DNA of 39,750 nucleotides, from assembly GCA_025056555.1 (NCBI GenBank), contig JANWVZ010000010.1:1-39750 (forward strand), read 5' to 3'. The position numbers and the translations under genes were made by a program. The notes under the pieces are model-generated. The model ran no database searches. It was not told the DNA's origin and worked only from the letters and a program-made list of their open reading frames with translations. This DNA is from Gemmatales bacterium. Lineage in GTDB: Bacteria; Planctomycetota; Planctomycetia; Gemmatales; HRBIN36. Shown one piece after another: positions 1-11,314 of this stretch (positions within the stretch are counted from its first letter, which is position 1; each line of letters opens with the position of its first letter).

Positions 1-979
1 AGCCGTGAATGCTCCCCATAAGCAAACTGCCCCGCAACGCTTGGGGAACTGTCGGCCCATCTAAGTAAAGGAGGCCAGCGTGCGCCCAACCGCTTTCCTG
101 ATGGTGTAGGTGATCACTAATCTCGCGTAATTGGCCATACGCATAAGGATGATAGCTCGGCTTATAACTTTGCTTGATATAGATACCGCCGGGCACGATA
201 TGAAACAAATGAGGAATGACGCAACAAACGATAAAGCAATTCCCCTCATGGTCGAAATCCATGCCCCAGGGATTACTAGTTCCCTCAGCGAATACTTCAA
301 AGCGTTTCGTGACCACGTCGTAACGCCAGACGGCCGCGTCTAAGCGAACCCCTTGCACCTCGGATGTGGTAAAGACGCCATGAAGCCCATAAAGTCGGCC
401 GTCAGGGCCCCATTGAAATGTGTTGAGCGTCTCATGCGTATCCTGGCTGCCGAAGCCGCGTAGCAAGATCTCATAATGGTCGCATTGACCATCTTGATTA
501 CGGTCTTGAAGGAAAAATAAGTATGGGGGCGCCCCTAAGAACACGCCGCCGTAACCTACCTCTAAACCGCTGGCCAGATCGAAGCGCGTCGGAAAATTCT
601 TTCCTTCGGCCCAGAGCGAGACCTTATCTGCGCGACCATCGCCATCAGTATCTTCCAGGATCTTAATGCGGTCACGTGGCATTTGGCCGGGTGGTGTGCG
701 CTTGGGATACTCATAACACTCTAAGACCCAGACACGACCACGTTCGTCTATAGTGAAAGCAATTGGGTTAACGACGTCTGGTTCGGCGGCAAATAAAGTC
801 ACCTCCCAGCCGTCGGCCACGCGGAAACGTTTCACGGTTTCTTGCGGACTTAGATATGGCTGGCCCGTGGGTTTCCGATTATCGAAGCCATATTCCCGCT
901 GCGACCAGGCGGGAGTTATTAGTCCGAGAGCCGCTAGCAGCCCAAGAAGCGTCCAGCGGCACGGCCGTACGCTGTGCAT
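1..979 (-). CDS. PVC-type membrane-bound dehydrogenase, 3' part outside window
   Basis: The frame is open from an ATG at 979 to the window edge, giving about 326 residues with the C-terminus missing. A GGAGA ribosome binding site lies about 10 nt before the ATG. The protein starts with a signal peptide (basic MHSVRPCR, a Leu/Ala-rich core, then PAWSQ). It continues with stretches typical of the PVC-type dehydrogenase N-terminal domain (TIGR02604-like, beta-propeller, sugar/sorbosone dehydrogenase-like): GWEVTLFAAEP, RVWVLECYEYP, ILEDTDGDGRADK, DRNQDGQCDHYE and ISDHLHHQESGWAHAGLL. In this family the propeller is often followed by HEAT repeats and a c-type haem domain, which would lie outside the window. 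The likely location is the periplasm. Substrate is unknown. It is probably not cotranscribed with any gene seen here except possibly the minus-strand gene at 1026-2057, 46 bp upstream. Confidence 0.88.
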   Translation of the reverse strand, partial: MHSVRPCRWTLLGLLAALGLITPAWSQREYGFDNRKPTGQPYLSPQETVKRFRVADGWEVTLFAAEPDVVNPIAFTIDERGRVWVLECYEYPKRTPPGQMPRDRIKILEDTDGDGRADKVSLWAEGKNFPTRFDLASGLEVGYGGVFLGAPPYLFFLQDRNQDGQCDHYEILLRGFGSQDTHETLNTFQWGPDGRLYGLHGVFTTSEVQGVRLDAAVWRYDVVTKRFEVFAEGTSNPWGMDFDHEGNCFIVCCVIPHLFHIVPGGIYIKQSYKPSYHPYAYGQLREISDHLHHQESGWAHAGLLYLDGPTVPQALRGSLLMGSIHG

Positions 980-1025
980 AGCTAATTTCTCCCAGTTGTC
1001 AGAAAATGATTTCCAGAGGCCGAGC

Positions 1026-2057
1026 TTAGAGTGGTGAATCGAGAAAGAGATTGATAGTTTCGACATACTGAGTGAAGAGGCGGACAATCAGCGTAGCAAT
1101 AAATATCGCGACCAGAAGCCAGACGGCGCCTGCCGCGATATTGGTACACAGGCGGAGTTGGTCGGCGGCTTGCTGGTAACGCTGTTGAGCATGGCGGCGC
1201 AGTGCATCGGGTTCCGAGCCAGCGGCTTCCGCGACGCTTAACACAGTTAGAAAGTCGTGGGTCAGCAGGCCCGTCGCCGTCAGGGCTTCGGAAAGCGGTT
1301 GACCACGGCGTGTCTGTTTACGGACGCGCGCGGCCCAATCGGCAAACGCAGGGTTCCCGGTGGCCAAGAGCGCTAGCTCCGCGGCTTCGTGAACCACCAA
1401 TCCTGCGTCAAGGGCGACGGCAAGCGCTTGAGCGAAGCGTGCTTCAGCCAGAGCTTGCAGAGCGCCGCCGATAACAGGCAGCTGTAGTAAGGCGCGATGC
1501 ACCGCGACGCTATGCTGACCTCGTGCGAAGAAATAGCGAAGGACCAGGTACGGGCCTAAGGTGAGTGCAGCTGTCGCGATGAGGAAGATCAGGGCCCCGC
1601 TTTCGCCTTTGAGTCCGAACAACGAGATGGGGCTTCGCCCAGCGACGGACTCAATGACGCCTAAGAGCCAGATGAACAAGGCTAACACGAGCACGGCAGC
1701 AAGGAGCTGAAGCAAAGGCCAACTGATTCGCGACCAGAATTGGCGCCGCAGTTCCATCTGGAATTCAAAGGCTTGCTCGAGTTCGTGCAAGACTTCCGGC
1801 AGTCGGCCTGTGCGTTCGCCGACGGTAATGGCGGCGGTGAAAAAAGCCGGCAGGCGGGAAGTCCACGGTTGTAGGGCGGATTCCAGCGACTCACCCTGCT
1901 TGAGGCTAGCGGCAACGGTACGGGCGAGTTGGCGAAACGGCTTGGGGCCTTTCTGGGCCAGCTGCTGCCAGGCTTGGGGCAAGGCTAAGCCAGCTTCGAG
2001 CAGGTGGCGTAAACTTCGACACACGAGAACCAGTGTAGCCGCGCTCGCGTGTGCCAC
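1026..2057 (-). CDS. Type II secretion system F domain protein (GspF/PilC-like)
   Basis: This 343-residue protein starts at a GTG (2057) with GGGAG about 10 nt upstream. It has two copies of the T2SS-F domain, roughly residues 8-130 and 190-320. Each has the family pattern of a helical domain with a GxxLxxAL-type turn (GESLESAL at about 55-62, GQPLSEAL at 252-259) and a VGERTG/VAEAAG segment. Three membrane spans are visible at about 113-136, 154-175 and 305-327, the usual topology of the inner-membrane platform protein that couples the assembly ATPase to pseudopilus or type IV pilus assembly. No ATPase, secretin or prepilin peptidase gene adjoins it; the only pseudopilin-like gene here is the distant DUF1559 gene. 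It is slightly shorter than classical GspF (about 400 residues) at the N-terminus. Confidence in the family is high, but the specific machine is unknown. Confidence 0.88.
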   Translation of the reverse strand: MAHASAATLVLVCRSLRHLLEAGLALPQAWQQLAQKGPKPFRQLARTVAASLKQGESLESALQPWTSRLPAFFTAAITVGERTGRLPEVLHELEQAFEFQMELRRQFWSRISWPLLQLLAAVLVLALFIWLLGVIESVAGRSPISLFGLKGESGALIFLIATAALTLGPYLVLRYFFARGQHSVAVHRALLQLPVIGGALQALAEARFAQALAVALDAGLVVHEAAELALLATGNPAFADWAARVRKQTRRGQPLSEALTATGLLTHDFLTVLSVAEAAGSEPDALRRHAQQRYQQAADQLRLCTNIAAGAVWLLVAIFIATLIVRLFTQYVETINLFLDSPL

Positions 2058-2390
2058 GACATTATTCTCCCGCCAGCGAAGCCCCCTCAGTTCGCTGAAC
2101 CCCGTGCCCGTGCCTAGCGTATTAAACTATAGGAGTTGCCTGATTTTGCAAGCGATTCGCGAACCAGGTATTTACCGTGCGGTTCGCAGACGTGCAGTAG
2201 TTTCCGACCCCAGAGACGAAGTTTCGGCCGGTTCAAATTTTTCGTTAGGCGTGCCGATACAAGGATATTGCCTGACGGGAAAAATTGATTGGCGACCTCT
2301 TGACACTTTGGGGCTTTTCTGCATAAGATGCCTTCTGCCTTGGACAAGAAGGACGGAAACCGAAGAAATTAGAAATAGCCAATATACCCC
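2058..2390. other. Intergenic region upstream of rRNA unit
   Basis: This stretch separates the divergent F-domain gene from the rRNA promoter. No convincing coding frame and no tRNA cloverleaf or 16S sequence was seen. A TATAGT hexamer on the minus strand near 2125-2130 could be the -10 element of the F-domain gene, but no good -35 accompanies it. Confidence 0.4.
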
Positions 2391-2418
2391 TTGCCGCTGA
2401 AGCGGGGGGCTGTATAAT
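2391..2418 (+). promoter_or_regulatory. Probable sigma-70 promoter of the 23S-5S unit
   Basis: TTGCCG (2391-2396) and a perfect TATAAT (2413-2418) are separated by 16 nt. This is the best vegetative promoter upstream of the 23S gene and lies about 510 nt before its mature 5' end. A second TATAAT at 2521-2526 may be a tandem promoter, but its -35 is poor. The assignment is inferred from consensus only. Confidence 0.6.
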
Positions 2419-2667
2419 AGGGATGCTTGGTGAGGGTGACGAGGAATCAGGACAGCAAGGAGGTGAATAGGTCATCTCCGATTGTCTGAAGGAACCGTAA
2501 ACAAAACAGTCGAATGAACGTATAATGAAGTTGCGGTGACCAGTGAGCGCGAGTCGTGACATCCTATTAGTGTCTCGACTCCTGCCCACAGGGCAGCAAG
2601 CCGCTGACGCCTTGACCATAGAGCAAGCACGACTGATAAGCAGGTCGAGGCTCGGTGTGCATGGGAG

Positions 2668-2680
2668 GCTCTTTGACAAT
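2668..2680 (+). promoter_or_regulatory. boxA-like rRNA antitermination site in 23S leader
   Basis: GCTCTTTGACAAT closely matches the rrn boxA sequence GCTCTTTAACAA bound by NusB/S10. It lies about 260 nt upstream of the 23S 5' end, inside the transcribed leader. In ordinary rrn operons such sites lie in the 16S leader and the 16S-23S spacer. Its presence here supports a stand-alone 23S transcript protected from Rho. Confidence 0.6.
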
Positions 2681-2929
2681 CTGGGAAGCGACAGCGGAAA
2701 TGAGGGTTGCATCTTCACGGAGACTGCGCTGCACAGCGAGAGCTGGCAGAGGCGTCGAAGTGAAGTGGCAGCTGAGTAACTCGAGCGGGTCTGGGTCGTT
2801 ACTCACCAAGTTGCCTGTGGCACCCGTGCAGGCAACGAAGGTAGCTGGCGAAGCATCCAAAAACGGATGCCCGTCTTGATTCGGAACCTTGCGCTGGAAT
2901 CAATGCGAGGGAGCCGAGGGTGAGACGGA

Positions 2930-5978
<3,049 letters not shown>

Positions 5979-6201
5979 CCGTCTTGCTCTCTGCTGGCAG
6001 TGTGCGCTCAACGCCAGGGCGCCTTGTCGCGGGCATAGTGCACCTGCTCCAAGACGGTTCGCAGTAGCGATTCTGGATCCTTGCTCAGCCGTGCAACTCT
6101 CAGAAACTCCTCCGGGGAGCGACAGCTGGACGCTTCTCCAGATTGTCGGCTTTGATAACCAAACGATGTGCGGCTTCTGCCGTAGCATCGTCTAAGAAGT
6201 C
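5979..6201 (+). other. 23S-5S spacer
   Basis: This is about 220 nt between the 23S processing stem and 5S. I looked for a tRNA (TTCRA loop, CCA end, paired arms) and found none. No protein frame is convincing. Confidence 0.7.
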
Positions 6202-6314
6202 TTCCCGGTGACCATACCTGAGGGGCAACACCCGTTCCCATTCCGAACACGGTCGTTAAGCCCTCAGGGCCGATGATAGTGGCTACTGCCGCGAAAGTAG
6301 GTCATCGCCGGGAA
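6202..6314 (+). rRNA. rrf: 5S ribosomal RNA
   Basis: The gene is about 113 nt long. Helix I is closed by TTCCCGGT (6202-6209) and GCCGGGAA (6307-6314). Internal landmarks are CCCGTTCCCATTCCGAACACGG in the loop B/C region (about 6231-6252) and GCGAAAGTAGG (about 6291-6301) near loops D and E. It is cotranscribed with 23S and followed directly by a terminator. Confidence 0.95.
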
Positions 6315-6324
6315 CTCGAATCTT

Positions 6325-6363
6325 GAGCCGAGTCGCCTTGTGCGGCTCGGCTCGATTTTTTTT
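6325..6363 (+). terminator. Rho-independent terminator of the rRNA unit
   Basis: GAGCCGAGTCGC pairs with GCGGCTCGGCTC (12 bp, one G-U) around a short loop. A run of eight T residues follows at about 6356-6363. It lies 10 nt after the 5S 3' end. Confidence 0.9.
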
Positions 6364-6682
6364 GATGATCACTGCAAACGGAAGGATTTGCTGGCCTGGT
6401 CTTACCATCTCATGATGTTTGGATTCAGTTTCTGATACATCTCACGCACGATATTTAGCGGAAAAAGGTAAAGCTAGTTTCACATACGATTCAACGGTAA
6501 GTTCTTTCATATTCCAGTATGCCACTCCCACGAAACATTGAAATCATTCGGGAGCATGAAAAAGCCAGTTTGACTTGCCGTCAAAAAAATCTGTCACCTC
6601 GGTTGGCCTTGTCCCGTTGTTTTTGATGGGGGGACTAAGAAACTTCCCCGTTGCGATGCTGCAAACGCAAGGAGAAAAGGCC
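6364..6682. other. Intergenic region before the Tat-YaaW gene
   Basis: This stretch is AT-richer than its surroundings and has no convincing gene. A longer open frame reaches back to an ATG at 6575, but the segment before 6683 has no signal-like or conserved composition, so I treat it as upstream region. Confidence 0.45.
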
Positions 6683-7633
6683 ATGAAACACAACGAACCA
6701 AAATCGCTCTGTATTGGAGACGCTGCGATGAGTCTGACCACTCGGCGGGAATTCCTGGTACGAGCCAGTTCGATAGCGCTGGGGCTGCTGGCGTATCCGT
6801 GCTTTAAATCAGCCCGTCTTTGGGGTCAGGAAACCGCCACGCCCGGGAAGTTCACTTATGATTATTTGAATCAGACTTGGGGCGCTTGGCACCTCAATAG
6901 CTTCCTTGAATTGATAACCGATGAAGACCGACTCAATCTGAAAAAGGCATTGGGCCTGTTACACCCTGAGGCTCGAGTAACTCAGCTTCGCGGTCGATCT
7001 CAGGACGTATACGACATCCTCAAGGGATTACTCTGGAGTTCCAGCCATTGGCTGCCGTATTGGTGGCGCAGCGTTCGGAAAATCGATTATCACGGGTTAG
7101 TTCAGTGGTGCGCCTCTAAATTAGGGGCAGCTACTTCCAGCGAGATCAATAATCTCTCCACCTTTGCTTTAGAACGAAAGATCATGGAGCGGCTCTTCAT
7201 CAAGGTGTGGGACGAATTAGAGCCTGAACAACGCAAAGAGTTATTATGCCGGATTGACAAGACTGAATGTATCAAAGATAAAGCTGCGGTTGCCGCCCTT
7301 AGTGGCGCGGCTGCATTGGCGACGCTCTCTGCGACGGTATTTTTCAGTGGTTTCGCGTTCTACACGACGATGTCCACCGTGATCTGTACCGTTGCCGGCT
7401 TCCTTGGAGTAACCCTGCCGTTTGCCGTGTACACGACCGCCAGCTCCGCGGTGGCCTTGCTCGCCGGGCCAATCGGTTGGGCGGCGGCCGCAGTATTGGC
7501 ATTGGCGGGCTTAGCTGTTCTGGGTCGTGCCGACGTGAACAAAACCACCGCATTCGTCGTTGCGCTACACTGCATCAAGGTGCAACACCTCCAGCGCGAA
7601 GGTTATAAGGACAAAGACATCTTCGGCGAGTAA
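6683..7633 (+). CDS. Tat-signal protein with YaaW-like (UPF0174/DUF3944-type) domain
   Basis: I chose the ATG at 6683 because of the AAGGAGAAAAGGCC ribosome binding site, giving 316 residues. An alternative ATG at 6728 (GGAGA about 10 nt upstream) gives 301 residues and puts the twin-arginine motif at the very N-terminus. The sequence TTRREFLVRASSIALGLLAY is a textbook Tat signal (T-R-R-x-F-L, then a hydrophobic core). The rest follows the layout of E. coli YaaW: an N-terminal helical part, then FALERKIMERLFIKVWDEL, which matches the YaaW helix around FEIEQQLLEQFLRNTWKKM. Hydrophobic helices and a GPIGWA... segment ending in a helix like the YaaW GPVGAA... C-terminus complete the pattern. An extra hydrophobic stretch (about 215-275) could be membrane segments. 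YaaW function is unknown. The gene is monocistronic, between the rRNA terminator and a weak terminator at 7702-7760. Confidence 0.8.
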   Translation: MKHNEPKSLCIGDAAMSLTTRREFLVRASSIALGLLAYPCFKSARLWGQETATPGKFTYDYLNQTWGAWHLNSFLELITDEDRLNLKKALGLLHPEARVTQLRGRSQDVYDILKGLLWSSSHWLPYWWRSVRKIDYHGLVQWCASKLGAATSSEINNLSTFALERKIMERLFIKVWDELEPEQRKELLCRIDKTECIKDKAAVAALSGAAALATLSATVFFSGFAFYTTMSTVICTVAGFLGVTLPFAVYTTASSAVALLAGPIGWAAAAVLALAGLAVLGRADVNKTTAFVVALHCIKVQHLQREGYKDKDIFGE

Positions 7634-7701
7634 GCTTCTCCGGTCTGTGCTTGAAAGTGCTGATAAGGGCTGAGATTAGGTGTTGTTGTTGCTCGCTCAT
7701 A

Positions 7702-7760
7702 CTCGATGAAGGCTAACGCCTGCCCTGAGGGTTCCTATGGGGTAGGCGACGAGCTTTTTT
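7702..7760 (+). terminator. Possible terminator after the Tat-YaaW gene
   Basis: CGCCTGCCC (7717-7725) can pair with GGGTAGGCG (7740-7748) with one G-U pair, and an outer CTCG/CGAG pair extends it. Six T residues follow at 7755-7760. The loop is 14 nt and the lower stem is interrupted, so confidence is moderate. Confidence 0.45.
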
Positions 7761-8200
7761 CCATTATAGCGCAGAGCTCACTTCATTCGCTTCGGTCTTA
7801 CCTTATGGGAAGTTTTTGCTACGAGACGTGATTCAATCTTTTGGCGGATCACATCGAGCTAAGGGGTTTTTGTCGCTTGTTATAATTGGCTAACCATTAG
7901 AAACAATGGAGGCAGTGGGGGTGTTCAGATCGCGGGGTTTGAGACAGGGGTGAATGCCAGGCATCCCGTCGCTCAAACTGTCTGATAATCGCGGAAAACA
8001 CGAGTCGGACTAAGAGTCGAGCTTGCAAGTGGCCCTGTTGGCCAATCTTAGGTTGGCGGAGCTTGCTCGCGCTGAGACCTTGGCAGATTGGGGTGCAAAG
8101 GAAACGTGTTCCATTTGCCGCCGGTGTGGGACACGCTTTGAGGCGACTTCCAAATGCCGGGGTTGGTGCCCAGTTGGTTTGCGGAAAGGGTGACGGGCGG
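7761..8200. other. Intergenic region between convergent genes
   Basis: This is 440 bp between convergent genes. An open frame on the minus strand (7897-8322) overlaps the 3' end of cinA in another frame and has no recognisable domain or ribosome binding site. I see no RNA gene. Confidence 0.4.
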
Positions 8201-9517
8201 TCAGCGTGTTGCCGGGAGCATGCGGAGTAGATGCAGGCGCAATTCGTTAAGAGCGGTCTTCGCAGCACGGCTTTGGATTTCCAGGCGTTCGCCGAACCAG
8301 CGCACTTCGCAGCAGCGTACACCGTTGGTCCAGGCTAAGCCCACATAAACTAGGCCTACAGGCTGGCCGCGCTCATCAGGGTCAGGCCCAGCTACGCCGG
8401 TGGTGGAAATCGCCAGATCGGCTTGGAACAGTTGCCGCACCCGTTGGGCCATGGCTTCCGCTACTGGAGCGGATACTGCCCCATACTGTTCGAGAAGATG
8501 CGCGGGGATGCCTAAGACGCTTGCCTTGCTCGTGGTCTGATAAGCCACAATGCCGCCCCTGAAAAATCGGCTGATGCCGGGTACCTGGGTGAGACGACTG
8601 GCCACCAGTCCACCGGTAACACTTTCGGCGGTGGCCAGGGTCAGCTGCGTGCGCTCGAGCAACCGGGCGACGGCGTGTTGTAACTCGTCGTCGCCGCTAC
8701 CAAAGACCACCTCACCCAACTGCTGGCGAATGAAGGCTTCATCAGCATCGAGCAAAGCCTGGGCTTCAGCATCGGTGGGGGCTTGCGCCACCAGCCGCAG
8801 ACTGATCGTAGCATCGGAGGCTGTGATTCCGACTTCCGGGTTGCGACCGCGTTTAGTCAAATCGCCTAACTTGGCCTCGATGGCCGATTCCCCCAGACCA
8901 AAGCAATGCAATACCCGTTCCCGAAAAACGAGGGGAGAGTGGAGTTGTTGCTGCAAGCGGGGCGCCACTATTGTTTGCCACATGGTGCGCAATTCACTGG
9001 GCACTCCCGGCAGGGCAATGAGCGTAGTTCGTGGTTTTGCCAGACCAAGGTTCAACGGATGTTCTTCGCGGGGGCAAGCGCACGGTGTGCGTGGCACGGT
9101 CATCCAGATGCCCGGCGCGGTGCCCAAGGGATTAGGAAGGGCCTCAGCGCCGCGCGGCAACATCGCTTGCAGCCGATTGCGTTCCGGCATCGGCCTTCCC
9201 CGTCGCGCAAAGATGTCCTCAATGTGGCGCAGGGATGGTTCATGGAGTACCAGTTCGACTCCGGCCAGGCGTGCCAGCGCTTCGCGGGTTAAATCGTCCA
9301 ACGTTGGCCCCAGCCCGCCAGTGATTACCACCAGGTCGGCACGTTGTCGGGAGAGATCCAGAGCGGTCACGATGATTTCCAAGTCGTCCGGCAGTGTCGT
9401 GTGCCAACAGGGCATCACGCCTAATTCCAGCAGGCGCCGACTAAGCCAGGCGCTGTTGGTATCGAGTTTCTGGCCACTGGTCAGTTCCGTGCCGACGGCG
9501 ATGATTTCCGCACGCAT
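8201..9517 (-). CDS. cinA: CinA family protein, competence/damage-inducible, NMN amidase-type
   Basis: I chose the ATG at 9517 because the protein then begins MRAEIIAVGTELTSGQ, the canonical CinA start (438 residues). The frame runs back to an ATG at 9547. The N-terminal half is a molybdopterin-binding-like (MoCF) domain with TNSAWLSRRL and VITGGLGPTLDDLTREALA, linked in the family to ADP-ribose pyrophosphatase activity. The C-terminal CinA domain has AESVTGGLVASRLT, GGIVAYQTTSK and STTGVAGPDPDERGQPVG, the nicotinamide-nucleotide amidase (PncC) signature. The usual Cys after AES is Val, a position known to vary, while the Ser is kept. A short insertion rich in Pro, Cys and charged residues (about 145-160) sits in the MoCF domain. 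The enzyme recycles NMN from NAD turnover. No recA or ligA gene adjoins it. Confidence 0.93.
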   Translation of the reverse strand: MRAEIIAVGTELTSGQKLDTNSAWLSRRLLELGVMPCWHTTLPDDLEIIVTALDLSRQRADLVVITGGLGPTLDDLTREALARLAGVELVLHEPSLRHIEDIFARRGRPMPERNRLQAMLPRGAEALPNPLGTAPGIWMTVPRTPCACPREEHPLNLGLAKPRTTLIALPGVPSELRTMWQTIVAPRLQQQLHSPLVFRERVLHCFGLGESAIEAKLGDLTKRGRNPEVGITASDATISLRLVAQAPTDAEAQALLDADEAFIRQQLGEVVFGSGDDELQHAVARLLERTQLTLATAESVTGGLVASRLTQVPGISRFFRGGIVAYQTTSKASVLGIPAHLLEQYGAVSAPVAEAMAQRVRQLFQADLAISTTGVAGPDPDERGQPVGLVYVGLAWTNGVRCCEVRWFGERLEIQSRAAKTALNELRLHLLRMLPATR

Positions 9518-9762
9518 GATTGAGCCCCGATGGGCGACCGTGTCCATGATATTTTGCAGGAACCAGGGTCGTTGAGTGGTAGTCGCAAGTGGCTTGTACT
9601 GAGTAGGTCCGCAAGGATGCTCGTCAAACGGATTTTATCCGCCCGCGGTAAAGTTTCAGGTTCCACTCGCGGCTGCGTCAGGGCGTGAGGCACGGAACCA
9701 TCAGGGTGTCTGGGGATTGCCCACAGAGATGCGGGGCGTTGCAGGCTCCTGGCGGGAGGTAA

Positions 9763-11037
9763 TCAAGTGCTGGCCAGCACGGGCAGGACGTAAGGCCCTT
9801 TCGGAATGACGGCTAATTTCGCCTGCGGGCCATATTCCCGCAGCGATTCTGCCACTGCCGCCTCCACGGAAGGAGCCGGTTCCACATAACATTGGCGTAA
9901 CACTTCGGGAGGCAGACCATCACTGACCACCTTGACGCGACAACGTTCCAGGACTTTAGCCAACTCCTCCAATTGCCACTGGTCCATCACAAAATAATCC
10001 CGGCCGAGAATACGACGCTTGAAGGTTCGCAGATCCGGGTTGTCCAGGATGAGCCGATGGAATTCCGGACTGCCTACACCTTCGCTCAAGCTGGCAGCGA
10101 GAATAATCGTACCGCCGGGCTTGACTATTGGTAAGGCGCCGGTCAAGCCCTTGATAGCCTGGTACCAGGTCGTATCCAGGGGGTAGCCGGCGGCGGTAGT
10201 GACCACGATATCCACCGGTTCCGGAACCGGAGCACGCACAATGTTTTCGCAAAAACGCACACCTTGGCGCCACGCCAATTCCAGGTCGCCGGCCCCGACC
10301 CAGGTGATGCGTCGTTTTCCGTCGATGCAGACGTTTACGATGAGATCGCAGCCGGCGAGCTGCGCTATGGCAGTCGCTTCTTCATGCACGGGGTTGCCTT
10401 CGACAATGCCACAATCGGCGCGGGGATGCTCCAGGAAATCCGGTCCATGCCAGTACTTAAGGGTTTCCAAGGCGACCAGGCCCGGGCATATCACCTTGCG
10501 TCCGCCCGAATAGCCGGCCATCAGGTGCGGTTCGATCAGGCCGATAGTGATCTTCAAATCAGCTTCGACGTAGCGGCGATCCACATACACGGGCACGCCG
10601 CGGCCAGAGTAACCCAAAAAAGCGTGTTCATGCAGACGCTTACCGTGGTGATTCTCGATGTGGTATTGTCGGGCGATTTCGGGGCCCAGCATTTCCTCCA
10701 ATTCCACTCCCTGATTGGGACGATGCAGGCCCGTTGCCACCAGGATGAGTATGCGGTCGCGAGGAATGCCCTGCTCTTGCAGCGTGCGCAATACTGGGGG
10801 CAGAATTATGGGATTCGGCACTGGCCGAGTGATGTCACACACCACCACACAGGCATTGCGCCGACCTCGTGCCAACTCCGCCAGTGGTGGTGTGCCCTGG
10901 GGATGCCGTAACGCGTGTTCAACCGCCGAAACAGGGTCGGCCAGCGGCTCCGCGGGACGAATGTCTAAAGGCCCCCAGGTATGATCTGGCAATTCTACTT
11001 CCAGTCCCGTTCGACCGTAATCCAAGCGGACACGCAT
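9763..11037 (-). CDS. LarA-family nickel-dependent racemase (lactate racemase-like)
   Basis: The gene encodes 424 residues, with its ATG at 11037 and GGGAG 9 nt upstream. The sequence matches the LarA family (DUF2088): CDITRPVPN (67-75), TGLHRP with His105, [19 protein letters not shown] with His171 and Lys181, and His197 in YWHGPD. These align, at a constant offset of three, with His108, His174, Lys184 and His200 of Lactobacillus plantarum LarA. There the lysine tethers the nickel-pincer nucleotide cofactor and the histidines act in catalysis and metal binding. It is therefore probably a cytoplasmic Ni-dependent 2-hydroxyacid racemase or epimerase. The substrate is uncertain because many LarA homologues do not act on lactate. 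The cofactor genes larB, larC and larE are not in the window. It is divergent from the HEAT lipoprotein gene (277 bp spacer). Confidence 0.88.
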   Translation of the reverse strand: MRVRLDYGRTGLEVELPDHTWGPLDIRPAEPLADPVSAVEHALRHPQGTPPLAELARGRRNACVVVCDITRPVPNPIILPPVLRTLQEQGIPRDRILILVATGLHRPNQGVELEEMLGPEIARQYHIENHHGKRLHEHAFLGYSGRGVPVYVDRRYVEADLKITIGLIEPHLMAGYSGGRKVICPGLVALETLKYWHGPDFLEHPRADCGIVEGNPVHEEATAIAQLAGCDLIVNVCIDGKRRITWVGAGDLELAWRQGVRFCENIVRAPVPEPVDIVVTTAAGYPLDTTWYQAIKGLTGALPIVKPGGTIILAASLSEGVGSPEFHRLILDNPDLRTFKRRILGRDYFVMDQWQLEELAKVLERCRVKVVSDGLPPEVLRQCYVEPAPSVEAAVAESLREYGPQAKLAVIPKGPYVLPVLAST

Positions 11038-11314
11038 GAGTTTACTCCCACGGTGCTACGGTGAGTCTGTGGCTATTTTAGAATACGTAAACCCGTGGCC
11101 GAAAACGATGATTCCGGGCGTCAGGGAATTACGCCCGTGGGCCAGGTAGAAACGACTGCCGATGGATTGGCAGAGCACAGTTATCAATCGGGCTTGGAGG
11201 CCCCTGGACGGTTGCTTCGTTCACGAGCTTTTGCTAGGCTGATGGCAAGCGGACAGATTATTGCAGACTGAAACGTAATTTTCTAGTGGCAAGAAACTTA
11301 GTGGAGCTCTTTCC

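Noticed and set aside
5979-6201. A tRNA gene in the 23S-5S spacer
   Set aside because: No acceptor, anticodon or T-arm pairing could be built; only unrelated short hairpins.
7897-8322. A 141-residue minus-strand frame
   Set aside because: It overlaps the 3' end of cinA in another frame and lacks a motif and a ribosome binding site.
8550-9575. A 341-residue plus-strand frame antisense to cinA
   Set aside because: Composition rich in Ser, Arg and Pro as expected of antisense shadow; cinA motifs on the minus strand are unambiguous.
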